NCBI GenBank assembly: GCA_017623265.1
Contig: JAGAPM010000277.1
Coordinates: 1 to 15,053, forward strand
Direction of reading: 5' to 3'
DNA from: Lentisphaeria bacterium
Lineage (GTDB): Bacteria; Verrucomicrobiota; Lentisphaeria; Victivallales; UBA1829
Length of the DNA: 15,053 bases
Part shown: one piece after another, positions 7,922-15,053 of the stretch
Layout of the letters: each line of letters starts with the position of its first letter
How positions within the stretch are numbered: position 1 is the first letter of the stretch
Made by a program: the position numbers and the translations under genes
Notes under the pieces: model-generated
Seen by the model: the letters and a program-made list of their open reading frames with translations, nothing else
Told to the model about the DNA's origin: nothing
The model's database searches: none

Positions 7922-8761
7922 TCATTTCAGCCAAAAGTAAAGAAGAACGGCGATCCCGAGAACGATCCGGTAGTACCCGAACGCACGGAAATCGTGGTTT
8001 TTGATAAAACGCATGAATACGGCGATCACCGCCCATGCCACAAAAAATGCGGTCACAAAACCGATTCCGAGGGCAACCCATTGTGTCGGATTCAAATCCA
8101 GTCCGCTTTTCAGCATACTGTATGCCGATGCCGCAAACATCGTTGGGATCGCCAGAAAAAAGGAGAATTCTGCCGCCAGTTCCCGGCTGCAGCCAAGCCC
8201 CATACCGCCCACGATCGTTGCCGCACTGCGGGATGTCCCCGGGATCATGGCAACACATTGGGCAAGACCGATCCCGAACGCCCGTTTATACGATAACTGA
8301 TCAACCGTATCGATTCGGGTAACATCTGATCTCTGCTGTTTTTCCGGCTTGTCCACCAGAATCAGGGCGATCCCCCCGAGTACGAGCATCACGGCGACTG
8401 TGACCGGGTTGAATAGTTTTTCCTGGATCCAGCCGCCGAACAGCGCACCCAGTACCAATGCCGGAAACAGGGCGGAAAAAACTTTCAGCCAGAGCCGCCA
8501 TCCGGGCGTGGTGAAGTCAAAACCGAACTTGCCGGTCCGGGTGATGAATACTCCGTCAAATACTTTTTTCCGGAAGTACACCAGGACGGAAAGGATCGCC
8601 CCCAATTGGATCACGATCTCAAATACATTGGTGAAATGTTCATCCATTTTCAACACCGTTTCATCCAGCAGGATCATGTGACCCGTGCTGCTGACCGGCA
8701 GAAATTCTGTGATCCCTTCCACTATTCCCTGGATCAGTGCTTTCAGATATAAAAAATCCAC
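7922..8761 (-). CDS. uppP: Undecaprenyl-diphosphatase UppP (BacA family)
   Basis: Integral inner-membrane enzyme that converts undecaprenyl pyrophosphate to undecaprenyl phosphate, recycling the lipid carrier for peptidoglycan and other surface polymers; extra activity gives bacitracin resistance. At 279 aa it matches the E. coli protein (273 aa). Both family signatures are present: EGITEFLPVSSTGH at residues 15-28, and PGTSRSAAT starting at P174. Multiple hydrophobic segments span the length. The start is GTG with GAGG 6 bases before it, downstream of a good promoter at 8801-8829. It is the first gene of a run with the HTH-receiver regulator and the decayed kinase, which hints at former envelope-stress control. 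Confidence 0.95.
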   Translation of the reverse strand: MDFLYLKALIQGIVEGITEFLPVSSTGHMILLDETVLKMDEHFTNVFEIVIQLGAILSVLVYFRKKVFDGVFITRTGKFGFDFTTPGWRLWLKVFSALFPALVLGALFGGWIQEKLFNPVTVAVMLVLGGIALILVDKPEKQQRSDVTRIDTVDQLSYKRAFGIGLAQCVAMIPGTSRSAATIVGGMGLGCSRELAAEFSFFLAIPTMFAASAYSMLKSGLDLNPTQWVALGIGFVTAFFVAWAVIAVFMRFIKNHDFRAFGYYRIVLGIAVLLYFWLK

Positions 8762-8800
8762 AAATCGCCTCGCATAAAAATGTTAAAAACAACCGCAGTG

Positions 8801-8829
8801 AATATACCTTGTAAAGAATGTTTTTGCAA
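8801..8829 (-). promoter_or_regulatory. Sigma70-like promoter for the uppP operon
   Basis: Minus-strand TTGCAA (8824-8829) and TATATT (8801-8806) are spaced by exactly 17 bases, giving a start point near 8794 and a leader of about 30 bases. This is the best-looking promoter in the window. The -35 falls within an imperfect hairpin (8808-8830). Confidence 0.6.
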
Positions 8830-8857
8830 GCGGAAATATAAGATTTTATGCAACTTT

Positions 8858-10660
8858 TCAACGCAGGCCGGACAGCGTGAGCGGCGTAAAGGCTTTCCGC
8901 TTTTTCTCACGCTCATTTGCAGGTGCGGAAAAATATTTCCAGCGATTGTAGGCAAAGTCATGGACACGGTAATTTTTCATCCAGGAGTGACTCACAACAA
9001 ATGCCATGGTATGGGTTTCGAAGATCCAGGGAACCTGTTCCTGAAGGTATCGTGCCATTGCCTGATATTTCTTCGTCCGCTCCGGACTCTCTTCCATAAA
9101 TTCGATCTCCCGGTACATGCGGTCGTAGGTCTCATCTTTGAAACTTGCCCGGTTGCATCCGCCCGCATTGCCGGAATAGAACAACTGCAGAAAATTCTGC
9201 CCGTCCGGATAGTCGGCACACCAGGAATAACGGAAAAGCTGCACATCTCCGGATGCCAGTTTCGCCTGAAAACGGGGACGGGTGTTCAGGTTCGCCCGGA
9301 CTTCGATCCCGATCGCACGCAGGTCGTTGGCAAGCAGTTCGGCGATCTGCTGGAATGCTACATCGGTTCCCGCCTGATCAAAAGTCAGCACAAGCGGTTT
9401 TCCCGTTGCCGGATCGATCCCTCCCGGATAGCCCGCTTTTGTAAGATATTCCTTCGCAAGAGCAATATTTTTCTCCCCGAATCTGCCTTTTTCACCGGCA
9501 AGATGCCCTGCTGTTCCCGGCGGAATAGGCGCATACGCCGCACTGTAACGCCCACCGGATTGCAGGATCCGCAGATCTTTATCAAATGCCAGAGAGACCG
9601 CACGGCGCAAATCGGTATTTTTTCCCAGCACAGGATCGGAGAAGTGGAACCCGATATAATTGGTCTCCTGCAGTGGTGCCCGGAGCAGCCGGATCCCACG
9701 GTCCTGCAATGACGGGGCAAGTTCGCCATTTTCTTTTACAAGCGCTTGGAACTGATCACCATCCAACGTGTAAAAATCCAGCTCTCCCTGCAGGAACATC
9801 AGCCAGGAGGAAACATTCTGACGGACAAGATAGCAGGTGATTTTATCCGCCAGCGGCAGCCGTCTTTTCCGGTCTTCCGGATTTTCTGCATCAATATAAT
9901 ATTCCTTCCGGTAGCCGGGGTTGCGGGTCAGGATAATGGAGTGATCTTTTTTCCATTCCTGCAGTTTGTAGGGACCGGAACCGCAAGGCATTTCTGCAAA
10001 GTTTCCTGTACCGTAATATTCCACGGCACGCCGGGAAAGGATTGCACAGTTGGGCAGGGCAAGCAGATAGCAGAGCCGCGGATTTTTTGTCTTTCCGGTG
10101 ATGAGAAACTGTTTGGGATTCAGAATCTTCAGGCCGCTGATCCCGGAATCGTAGGGCGTAAGATCGTCTGTTGCTGCTTTCGCCGTGAGTGTCCGGAATT
10201 TTTCTGCACCCTCCACATTGTCGCGCAGAATCCAGTATGCCGGAGAATTCAGTCTGCTGTCAGCAAGGCGGAGCAGCGAAAAGACAACATCCCGGCTGGT
10301 GACTTTTCGGGATGCCTTATCCGGAAAACAGAGCGCCTCCTGAAAATACAGGTCATCCCGCAGAGTGCAGAGATAACTTTTTCCATCTTCCTGTAAAACC
10401 GGCATCTCCCGGAGCATTGCCGGTTCCAGTTTGTATTCGGAGGAACCGTACTGATACTGGATGAGTGTATCGTAAAATGCTGCACAGACTCCGAGCGTTG
10501 GTGAATCGGCGGCAAGGGCGGGGTCGAGGGTTGTAATCATTCTGCCGAGACTCATGACAACGTGATTTTCAACAAATTCTTCTTCGTTGCTGCAGGCACA
10601 GAGGCAAGTGGTGAGCAGCAACAGAAAAAGTTTTCGGAAATAAGTCAGTTGTCCCGGCAT
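8858..10660 (-). CDS. Family 5 extracellular solute-binding lipoprotein (oligopeptide-type ABC transporter component)
   Basis: A 600 aa substrate-binding protein of the SBP_bac_5 family (OppA/DppA-like), expected in the periplasm anchored by lipid. Residues 1-22 are a lipoprotein signal (charged start, LFLLLLTT core) ending in LCAC with C23 as the lipidated cysteine; Cys at -2 is unusual. Family features include VVMSLGRMITTLDPALA, SRDVVFSLLRL, CGSGPYKLQEW then RNPGYRKE, DLRRAVSLAFDKD, SWCADYPDGQNFLQLFY and a late HSWMKNYRVHDFAYNRWKYFS. The ATG lies 6 bases after the recX stop without a clear ribosome site, so translation is probably coupled. No permease or ATPase gene is nearby, so partners must be encoded elsewhere. 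The ligand (peptide, sugar, nickel or other) cannot be assigned. It closes the leftward operon. Confidence 0.85.
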   Translation of the reverse strand: MPGQLTYFRKLFLLLLTTCLCACSNEEEFVENHVVMSLGRMITTLDPALAADSPTLGVCAAFYDTLIQYQYGSSEYKLEPAMLREMPVLQEDGKSYLCTLRDDLYFQEALCFPDKASRKVTSRDVVFSLLRLADSRLNSPAYWILRDNVEGAEKFRTLTAKAATDDLTPYDSGISGLKILNPKQFLITGKTKNPRLCYLLALPNCAILSRRAVEYYGTGNFAEMPCGSGPYKLQEWKKDHSIILTRNPGYRKEYYIDAENPEDRKRRLPLADKITCYLVRQNVSSWLMFLQGELDFYTLDGDQFQALVKENGELAPSLQDRGIRLLRAPLQETNYIGFHFSDPVLGKNTDLRRAVSLAFDKDLRILQSGGRYSAAYAPIPPGTAGHLAGEKGRFGEKNIALAKEYLTKAGYPGGIDPATGKPLVLTFDQAGTDVAFQQIAELLANDLRAIGIEVRANLNTRPRFQAKLASGDVQLFRYSWCADYPDGQNFLQLFYSGNAGGCNRASFKDETYDRMYREIEFMEESPERTKKYQAMARYLQEQVPWIFETHTMAFVVSHSWMKNYRVHDFAYNRWKYFSAPANEREKKRKAFTPLTLSGLR

Positions 10661-10666
10661 TTTAAA

Positions 10667-11221
10667 TCAGTCATCTTGTTCTTCGGAATCCGGATCATCA
10701 AAATCCGCATCATCAAATCCGGGCGCAGCGGCTGTCTGATCTTTCGGACGGTTCTGCCATTCTGCGATCGCCTTGTTGATCACATCGGCAGAGAAGCCGC
10801 GACCGGCAAGCATGCACATGATCCGGTGATTGAGCTTCGCCGGATCCGGAATGGAATCCAGACGGCGTGCCCGGTGATTCAGAAGTGCCAGCGCATCATC
10901 CAGCGGAGTGCGTTGGCGATTTTCTGTGTTTGCCAGAACCTCACGTGCCAGAACAGGTGCGATTCCTTTGTACGTCATTTTTTCATAGATCCGTCTGTCG
11001 CCATAGGATCGATCCCGCATAACGCGGACAAAGTCTTCCGCGAATTTGCGGTCGGAGAGATAACCCATCTCTTCCAGTCGGGTGAGGGTGTCCTCAATTT
11101 CCTGGGGGTCAGCATCGCTTTTGCGGTAAAGCTTTTTACGCAGTTCCATCTTGGTCTGGTTGCGTCTGCTCAGCATCCCTGCTGCCAACTCCAGAAGTGA
11201 TTTTTTTTGCGGTTGCGGCAT
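10667..11221 (-). CDS. recX: RecX family regulator of RecA
   Basis: Small helical protein that binds RecA filaments and limits their extension and coprotease activity. The 184 aa chosen length is close to the family norm (E. coli 166 aa). Family signatures are SRRNQTKMELRKKLYRK, IEDTLTRLEEMGYLSDRKFAEDFV, YGDRRIYEKMTYKGI and, near the end, LAGRGFSADVINKAI. A very acidic tail (DDADFDDPDSEEQDD) follows, which is not a core part of the family. The frame stays open upstream to 11350, but I chose the ATG at 11221 because GAGG sits 8 bases before it and the extra residues look unrelated to RecX and would overlap lptE. It lies 77 bases after lptE and 6 before the solute-binding gene. No recA is in the window. 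Confidence 0.88.
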   Translation of the reverse strand: MPQPQKKSLLELAAGMLSRRNQTKMELRKKLYRKSDADPQEIEDTLTRLEEMGYLSDRKFAEDFVRVMRDRSYGDRRIYEKMTYKGIAPVLAREVLANTENRQRTPLDDALALLNHRARRLDSIPDPAKLNHRIMCMLAGRGFSADVINKAIAEWQNRPKDQTAAAPGFDDADFDDPDSEEQDD

Positions 11222-11229
11222 TGTGTTTT

Positions 11230-11233
11230 CCTC
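11230..11233 (-). promoter_or_regulatory. Ribosome-binding site deciding the recX start
   Basis: Minus-strand GAGG followed by AAAACACA and the ATG at 11221 gives an 8-base spacing. It supports the 184-codon start over an upstream ATG at 11350 inside lptE. Confidence 0.6.
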
Positions 11234-11298
11234 GTTTCTCTGCTTGGTGCTCGCGCTTTGAAGTGATGATTGTTGCAATGTGTTTAACCGCTCTCTTT

Positions 11299-11823
11299 TT
11301 ACCATGCCTCTGTTGTATACTGAACTGCACGCCGGGCAAAATTCAAACATGCCTGTTTCAGACCGCTGAATTTCGCAAGCTGCGGGTCAGATTCGTATTG
11401 ATAGCGGGATCTGCCGGAGATATTGCGCATGGGGATCAGATCCTCATGCCGACCGGGTATCTTTACCACAAAACTGCCCTCAACAGTAATGCTGAATTCT
11501 GTCGGGCGATAAGTTTCCTGACCATCATCGCTGTCGTCACGCGTGTTGATCTGTTCCACCCGCCGGATGTGGCAATAGAGTATGCAGTCCGCTTCTTCTT
11601 TACTGACAAGTTTCAGAGAGCCGTCCACCATGACCTGCTCGGCAAGCTGCCCCCGCATGATCTCGGTCAGCAGCGGTTCTCTGGTATCGTTTTTGATATC
11701 GGCAATGGCGATCGTCTTGATCTGCGGGTGCATCATGGAGCCCATGTGGTAACCGCAGCCTGTGGCGAACAGGGCAAGAAAGACGAATGCCGTAAGAACA
11801 GAAATTTTCTTAAAGGTCTTCAT
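11299..11823 (-). CDS. lptE: LptE-like LPS-assembly lipoprotein
   Basis: Predicted outer-membrane lipoprotein that plugs and helps assemble the LptD barrel, which inserts lipopolysaccharide into the outer leaflet. It has 174 aa from the chosen start. Residues 1-22 are a signal with lipobox ATGC (C23), followed by GYHMG, typical of the LptE/RlpB family. Conserved-looking parts are IKTIAIADIKNDTREPLLTEIMRGQL and LVSKEEADCILYCHIRRVEQ, then beta-strand-rich sequence. The start at 11823 has AGGA 9 bases upstream; an in-frame ATG at 11862 would put extra residues before the signal. It overlaps the 3' end of the BamD-like gene by 14 bases, so the two are tightly co-transcribed. LptE proteins diverge strongly, so the match rests on the N-terminal half. 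Confidence 0.75.
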   Translation of the reverse strand: MKTFKKISVLTAFVFLALFATGCGYHMGSMMHPQIKTIAIADIKNDTREPLLTEIMRGQLAEQVMVDGSLKLVSKEEADCILYCHIRRVEQINTRDDSDDGQETYRPTEFSITVEGSFVVKIPGRHEDLIPMRNISGRSRYQYESDPQLAKFSGLKQACLNFARRAVQYTTEAW

Positions 11824-12937
11824 CGGTGGTTTTCCTTTCGGGAAGAGTATCACGGGAGTCACGGCTCCGGTTCAGTTCCAGATCCCGGACAGGCAACAGA
11901 AATCTGCCATCGCTGTTTTCGGGAACGACCATAATACGGGTGCGTTCCAGGGGAATCGTATTTTTCTCAATTTTGATCTGATATTCCGGTTTGCGGGGCG
12001 CATTTTTTTCCGGCGGGGTGTAAGTCGTGTCGATCTCTGCCAACAGTTTTTCTGCCGGAATGGCGTCCTTGCTTGTGCCATAGTCCCGGATGATCTGGCC
12101 AAGGTAACCTTTGGCTGCTTCGTCATTTCCTTTCCGGTGGTAATATTCTGCCAGACCGTAGAGACGTTTCACATTGATGCTGTCTACCAGCTCTCGCTGT
12201 TTTTTTGCCCACGGGATCTGCCGGTCTTCCGGATATTTTTCAATAAACGCATCCAGCTGTTCGGCTGCCAATGTCGCCCATTTGCCGTCACCGTCTCCGT
12301 TTTCGGCAAGTTTTGTGTAGAGATATGCCAACTGGATGTAGGCGTTCCGGGCGGCATCTGTTTCCGGATGGAGTTTCATGATCGTCCGCAACTCCTCCAC
12401 GGCGGATACGGGATCTTTGCCGTCCATGTGGGTAATGGCAAGGCGCAGACGTGCCACCGGGGCTTCCGGTGCTGTCGGGGCAAGTTTCAGCGCAAGACGG
12501 TAAGCATCTTCCATACGGTTTTTGTCATGTATGAACGGCAGCCAGGAGATTGCGGCATCCTTGTGTCCATCGAAAAACGCATCACCGATCTGGTACATGC
12601 GGGTAACGACCCGGGCATAGTCGATACGATTGATATGCTCATCTGCCAGGCGTGCCAGACAATCCAGTTCTTTGCCGAAGAAACCTGCTTTCCGGTAGTT
12701 TCTTGCTGCACCGATCAGGGCGTTGGCTTTCGGGACCGGGTCGGTGGAGTAAAGTTCCAAAGCCATATATCTTTCAGCAGCATCATAGTGATCTTCTTCT
12801 TTTTCATACTGTTCTGCGTCCCGGAGTGCGTCCAGTGCATCCCGTTCATACGCAACGAGCGTAAGGGATATGCAGAAACACAGTCCGGTGATCCCGCAGA
12901 TCATTTTTTGTGCAATTGATAATATTTTCATATACAT
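11810..12937 (-). CDS. BamD-like TPR protein, outer-membrane beta-barrel assembly
   Basis: A 375 aa exported tetratricopeptide-repeat protein. An N-terminal hydrophobic stretch to about residue 29 (MICGITGLCFCISLTLVA) is a signal peptide or anchor. Helical repeats then fill about residues 35-310, for example DHYDAAERYMALE, AVEELRTIMKLHPETDAARNAYIQLAYLY, AAEQLDAFIEKYPEDRQIPWA and LAEYYHRKGNDEAAKGYLGQIIRDYG. The last two resemble the BamD (YfiO) C-terminal repeats. BamD in E. coli is 245 aa; here extra repeats and a charged, proline-containing C-terminal tail of about 65 residues are added. No convincing lipobox is visible, unlike classical BamD. The ATG at 12937 has AGGA closely upstream; a second ATG two codons in is possible. 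Co-transcription with lptE supports an envelope role. A generic TPR protein is the alternative. Confidence 0.65.
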   Translation of the reverse strand: MYMKILSIAQKMICGITGLCFCISLTLVAYERDALDALRDAEQYEKEEDHYDAAERYMALELYSTDPVPKANALIGAARNYRKAGFFGKELDCLARLADEHINRIDYARVVTRMYQIGDAFFDGHKDAAISWLPFIHDKNRMEDAYRLALKLAPTAPEAPVARLRLAITHMDGKDPVSAVEELRTIMKLHPETDAARNAYIQLAYLYTKLAENGDGDGKWATLAAEQLDAFIEKYPEDRQIPWAKKQRELVDSINVKRLYGLAEYYHRKGNDEAAKGYLGQIIRDYGTSKDAIPAEKLLAEIDTTYTPPEKNAPRKPEYQIKIEKNTIPLERTRIMVVPENSDGRFLLPVRDLELNRSRDSRDTLPERKTTDEDL

Positions 12938-12974
12938 CGCTTTCCTGAAGATGTCAAATTTAAATTATTTCGAA

Positions 12975-13002
12975 AATATAACATGAAAATCCGAGATAGC
13001 AA
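12975..13002 (-). promoter_or_regulatory. Candidate promoter for the bamD-lptE-recX-SBP operon
   Basis: Minus-strand TTGCTA (12997-13002) and TATATT (12975-12980) are 16 bases apart, with the start point expected near 12968, about 30 bases before the first gene. It is back to back with the rightward promoter at 13024-13051. Confidence 0.5.
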
Positions 13003-13007
13003 GCAAT

Positions 13008-13038
13008 TTTTTTTAAAAACAGCTTGTTTTTTTAAAAA
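13008..13038. repeat. Imperfect A/T-rich palindrome between divergent promoters
   Basis: AAAAACA (13015-13021) and TGTTTTT (13025-13031) pair perfectly around GCT. After a two-base mismatch, TTTTT (13008-13012) pairs with AAAAA (13034-13038). It covers the rightward -35 and adjoins the leftward -35, a position suited to an operator. It could also be a simple consequence of A/T runs. Confidence 0.5.
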
Positions 13039-13051
13039 TACGGTCTATGAT
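13024..13051 (+). promoter_or_regulatory. Candidate promoter for the glycosyltransferase-acyltransferase operon
   Basis: TTGTTT (13024-13029) and TATGAT (13046-13051) with a 16-base spacer, start point near 13058. The leader of about 55 bases holds a strong GGAGGAG at 13074-13080, but this is too far (over 30 bases) from the glycosyltransferase ATG to serve it directly. Confidence 0.5.
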
Positions 13052-13112
13052 AAGAAAATTCTCAAATCATCTGTGGAGGAGATCAGCGTTCCCGGTGTGA
13101 ACGCATCTTTTT

Positions 13113-14225
13113 ATGAAAATTTTGCAAATCATAACAGAGCTTGGCGGAGGCGGCGCAGAAAAGATCATCGCCATGCTGTCAGAAGGACTTGCGGCAACCG
13201 GTGATACGGTCACTGTTGTCTCGTTATTGAAGGAGCCGCAGGATACAACGATCCCGGATCGTCTCCGGTCGGCGGGGGTGGATATTGTCTATCTCAACGG
13301 GAAGAAGTCTGATCCTTTTCTGTTGTTCCGTCTCCGTCGTACCATTAAGCAGATCGCTCCGGATGTGATCCATGCTCATCTGATCCATCCGAATCTGCTT
13401 TCCCGTCTGGCATCTGCCGGCTTGGGGATACCGCTGGTCAACACCATTCATACTGCTGAAAAGCGTTCGGGAAAGAAAAAATATTTCCTGATGGATAAGC
13501 TGACATGGCGTCTGGCAGATTGTATGACTGCCGTATCTGCTGCCGCTGCGGTGTACCACCGCCAGTTGTGCGGTTTGAAAAAATCCGTTCATATCCGGGT
13601 GATTCCGAATGCGGTGGATCCGGTTGTGCCGGCACCGGAAGAGCTTTGCCGTTCCCTGCGTGAACAATGGTGTAGCGGAGCTGATAAAGTGATCGGCTGT
13701 GTAGGCAGACTGGATGCGATGAAAGGTTTTGATATCATGCTGGACCGTCTGGAACCGTTGTCGCATCTGATTCCTGATGGAGAGAAATGGCTGCTTGTTG
13801 TACTCGGCGATGGTCCGGACCGGGAGACATTGGAACGGAAAGCTGCCGGTTTGCGCTTCGAAAATTTGAAGGTCGTTTTTGCCGGGTTCCACAGCAATGC
13901 CGCATCCCTGATGAATCTTTTTGATATTTTCTTTACTCCTTCTTTATGTGAAGGTTATGGACTTGCGGTTACAGAGGCAATGACACTCGGTCTGCCGGTC
14001 GTCTGTAATCGGATCGATGCTCTGCCGGAGCTTTGCAGTGCATACGATGGCGACTCCTTTCTGTTTGATCTGGAAGAAGATAAGGACGGAATGGAAATGG
14101 CGGTCCAGATTTTTTCTGCCAGTGCCTGTGAGCGCTCCTGTGGAATGGTTCTGATGAGCCGTGCCAAAATGGTACAGGAGTACCGACATCTTTATGAAAC
14201 TGTTTGCAGGCGCAAAAGAAATTGA
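13113..14225 (+). CDS. Glycosyltransferase family 4 (GT-B fold)
   Basis: A 370 aa retaining GT-B glycosyltransferase, probably acting at the cytoplasmic face of the inner membrane on a lipid or polysaccharide acceptor. The N-terminal domain opens with the acceptor-side loop ITELGGGGAEK and includes PDVIHAHLIHPNLLSRLA and VSAAAA. The C-terminal nucleotide-sugar domain starts near VIGCVGRLDAMKGFD and includes LVVLGDGPDRETLE. The GT4 E-x7-E signature is E280 to E288 in CEGYGLAVTEAM. The frame is closed upstream by a stop at 13098, so the ATG at 13113 is the first possible, although it lacks a well-spaced ribosome site. It is followed after 17 bases by the acyltransferase, suggesting joint work on a glycolipid or LPS. 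Sugar donor and acceptor cannot be told. Confidence 0.88.
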   Translation: MKILQIITELGGGGAEKIIAMLSEGLAATGDTVTVVSLLKEPQDTTIPDRLRSAGVDIVYLNGKKSDPFLLFRLRRTIKQIAPDVIHAHLIHPNLLSRLASAGLGIPLVNTIHTAEKRSGKKKYFLMDKLTWRLADCMTAVSAAAAVYHRQLCGLKKSVHIRVIPNAVDPVVPAPEELCRSLREQWCSGADKVIGCVGRLDAMKGFDIMLDRLEPLSHLIPDGEKWLLVVLGDGPDRETLERKAAGLRFENLKVVFAGFHSNAASLMNLFDIFFTPSLCEGYGLAVTEAMTLGLPVVCNRIDALPELCSAYDGDSFLFDLEEDKDGMEMAVQIFSASACERSCGMVLMSRAKMVQEYRHLYETVCRRKRN

Positions 14226-14229
14226 AAAC

Positions 14230-14236
14230 AAGGAGG
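14230..14236 (+). promoter_or_regulatory. Strong ribosome-binding site deciding the acyltransferase start
   Basis: AAGGAGG, 6 bases before the ATG at 14243, is the best ribosome site in the window. It fixes the start downstream of an in-frame ATG at 14204 that lies inside the glycosyltransferase gene. Confidence 0.75.
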
Positions 14237-14242
14237 TTGCAG

Positions 14243-15034
14243 ATGTATTGGTTTGTTCGTGGATTCCGGAGGTGCTGGCGGATCCATGCAATTGTGTTTT
14301 ATCTTCTTTTTCAAGCACTTGTGGTTGCATGGCAACGCAGAAAAATGCCGTCCGATCCTGCTGCTGCCGCAAAAATGGTTGTTGAACAGACCCGGAACTG
14401 GGCACGCGGGTTGATCCGTATCCTCGGAATCGAAATCGCAGTTGAAGGCCGGGGCGTGATCGTGCCGGAAAACGGAGGACTTGTGATTTCCAATCATCAG
14501 AGCTATTTGGATATTCTGGTCCATGCTGCTGCCGGTGGAATGTGTTTTACGCCAAATTCCGGTATTCGAAAATGGTTTTTCCTCGGTTGGTATGTCGGTC
14601 TTTCCAATCCGGTCTGGATCGATCGGACATCACCGGCAAAAGCGAAGAAGACACTGGAAGAATTCCGGCGTGTTATCGGGGAGGGATCAGCTCTGATGCT
14701 GTATCCGGAGGGAACGACAACAAGAGGGGATGTGCCGTTGCTGAATTTCAAATCGACCGCCTTCGAGGCAATCGCCGGCACCGGCAGCCCCGTGACCATG
14801 TTTCTGACCTTTTATCAAAAAAGTGATCCCCGAGATGCAGAAATCCAGTGGTACGATCATACCGGTTTTGCAAAACATGTCTGGCGCATCCTCGGTAACG
14901 GCAGGATCCGGGCGACCCTGGTCCCGCTGCCGCCTATGATCCCTGATCCCGGCGCAACCCGGAAGGAGTTGGCGGAAAAAGCTCACGACCTGATGCAGCA
15001 GGCGCATACGGCGTATCTGCAGAAAATGAACTGA
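14243..15034 (+). CDS. 1-acyl-sn-glycerol-3-phosphate acyltransferase (PlsC/LPLAT family)
   Basis: A 263 aa membrane-associated acyltransferase, most likely transferring an acyl chain to lysophosphatidic acid or a related lysolipid. A hydrophobic segment at about residues 14-30 would anchor it. The catalytic HX4D motif is H85 to D90 in SNHQSYLD. Block II reads WFFLGWYVGLSNPVWIDR (about 111-128), and the substrate-binding block III is PEGTTTRG at 155-162, all characteristic of the family. It is the second gene of a two-gene operon, 17 bases after the glycosyltransferase. Pairing with a GT4 enzyme leaves open whether it serves general phospholipid synthesis or acylates a glycolipid. No stem-loop is visible in the 19 bases left to the window end. 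Confidence 0.88.
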   Translation: MYWFVRGFRRCWRIHAIVFYLLFQALVVAWQRRKMPSDPAAAAKMVVEQTRNWARGLIRILGIEIAVEGRGVIVPENGGLVISNHQSYLDILVHAAAGGMCFTPNSGIRKWFFLGWYVGLSNPVWIDRTSPAKAKKTLEEFRRVIGEGSALMLYPEGTTTRGDVPLLNFKSTAFEAIAGTGSPVTMFLTFYQKSDPRDAEIQWYDHTGFAKHVWRILGNGRIRATLVPLPPMIPDPGATRKELAEKAHDLMQQAHTAYLQKMN

Positions 15035-15053
15035 AAGGCGACAGCACGGCGGC

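Noticed and set aside
8808..8830. Hairpin (CTTGCAAA / TTTACAAG) as a terminator after the solute-binding gene
   Set aside because: No T-tract follows on the minus strand, and it overlaps the uppP -35, so it is better explained as promoter sequence.
11222..11350. Upstream extension of recX to the ATG at 11350
   Set aside because: The extra 43 residues do not look like RecX, overlap lptE, and a better ribosome site precedes 11221.
12983..13204. 73-codon plus-strand frame over the divergent promoter region
   Set aside because: Covers both promoters and the palindrome and overlaps the glycosyltransferase start in another frame; the product is low-complexity and basic.
1..15053. CRISPR array, IS element, tRNA or rRNA gene, riboswitch
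   Set aside because: No regularly spaced repeats, transposase motifs, terminal repeats or recognisable RNA folds were seen by eye on either strand.

Overview
The window reads as chromosomal sequence from a Gram-negative-type bacterium of about 50% GC. It carries genes for outer-membrane assembly (a BamD-like TPR protein, and LptE), the undecaprenyl-phosphate cycle (UppP) and phospholipid acylation (PlsC). A large right-handed beta-helix protein of the kind abundant in carbohydrate-degrading PVC bacteria, together with the mix of envelope genes, makes a Lentisphaerae/Victivallales-like host my best guess. This rests on protein style alone and is tentative. I see no phage, plasmid, insertion sequence, CRISPR array, tRNA or rRNA gene.

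Layout. Everything from the left edge to about 12.94 kb is read leftward. In transcription order there are three blocks. (1) An envelope operon, bamD-like, lptE, recX and a family 5 solute-binding lipoprotein (12937 to 8858), starts from a promoter in the 13.0 kb divergent region. (2) uppP, a response regulator with an N-terminal MerR/excisionase-type HTH, and a sensor histidine kinase (8761 to 5843) sit behind a good sigma70-like promoter at 8801-8829. The kinase is broken by one nonsense codon and two single-base frameshifts, so I call it a pseudogene. (3) The beta-helix protein (5720 to 3501) has its own AT-rich upstream region. It is followed by a cN-I-type 5'-nucleotidase, proB and miaB (3408 to the left edge), probably one unit from a promoter at 3457-3485. 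proB and miaB share one base at their junction. Rightward from the divergent region, a GT4 glycosyltransferase and a PlsC-type acyltransferase form a two-gene operon (13113 to 15034).

How the genes work together. The theme of the right two thirds is the cell envelope: lipid carrier recycling, LPS export, beta-barrel assembly, glycosylation and acylation. The left third is housekeeping metabolism (proline synthesis, nucleotide dephosphorylation, tRNA modification) beside a carbohydrate-active-looking beta-helix protein that lacks a visible signal peptide. I did not find a clearly new biological system. The most notable points are the decayed kinase beside an intact, unusually ordered response regulator, the leader-less beta-helix protein, and the palindromic divergent promoter region.
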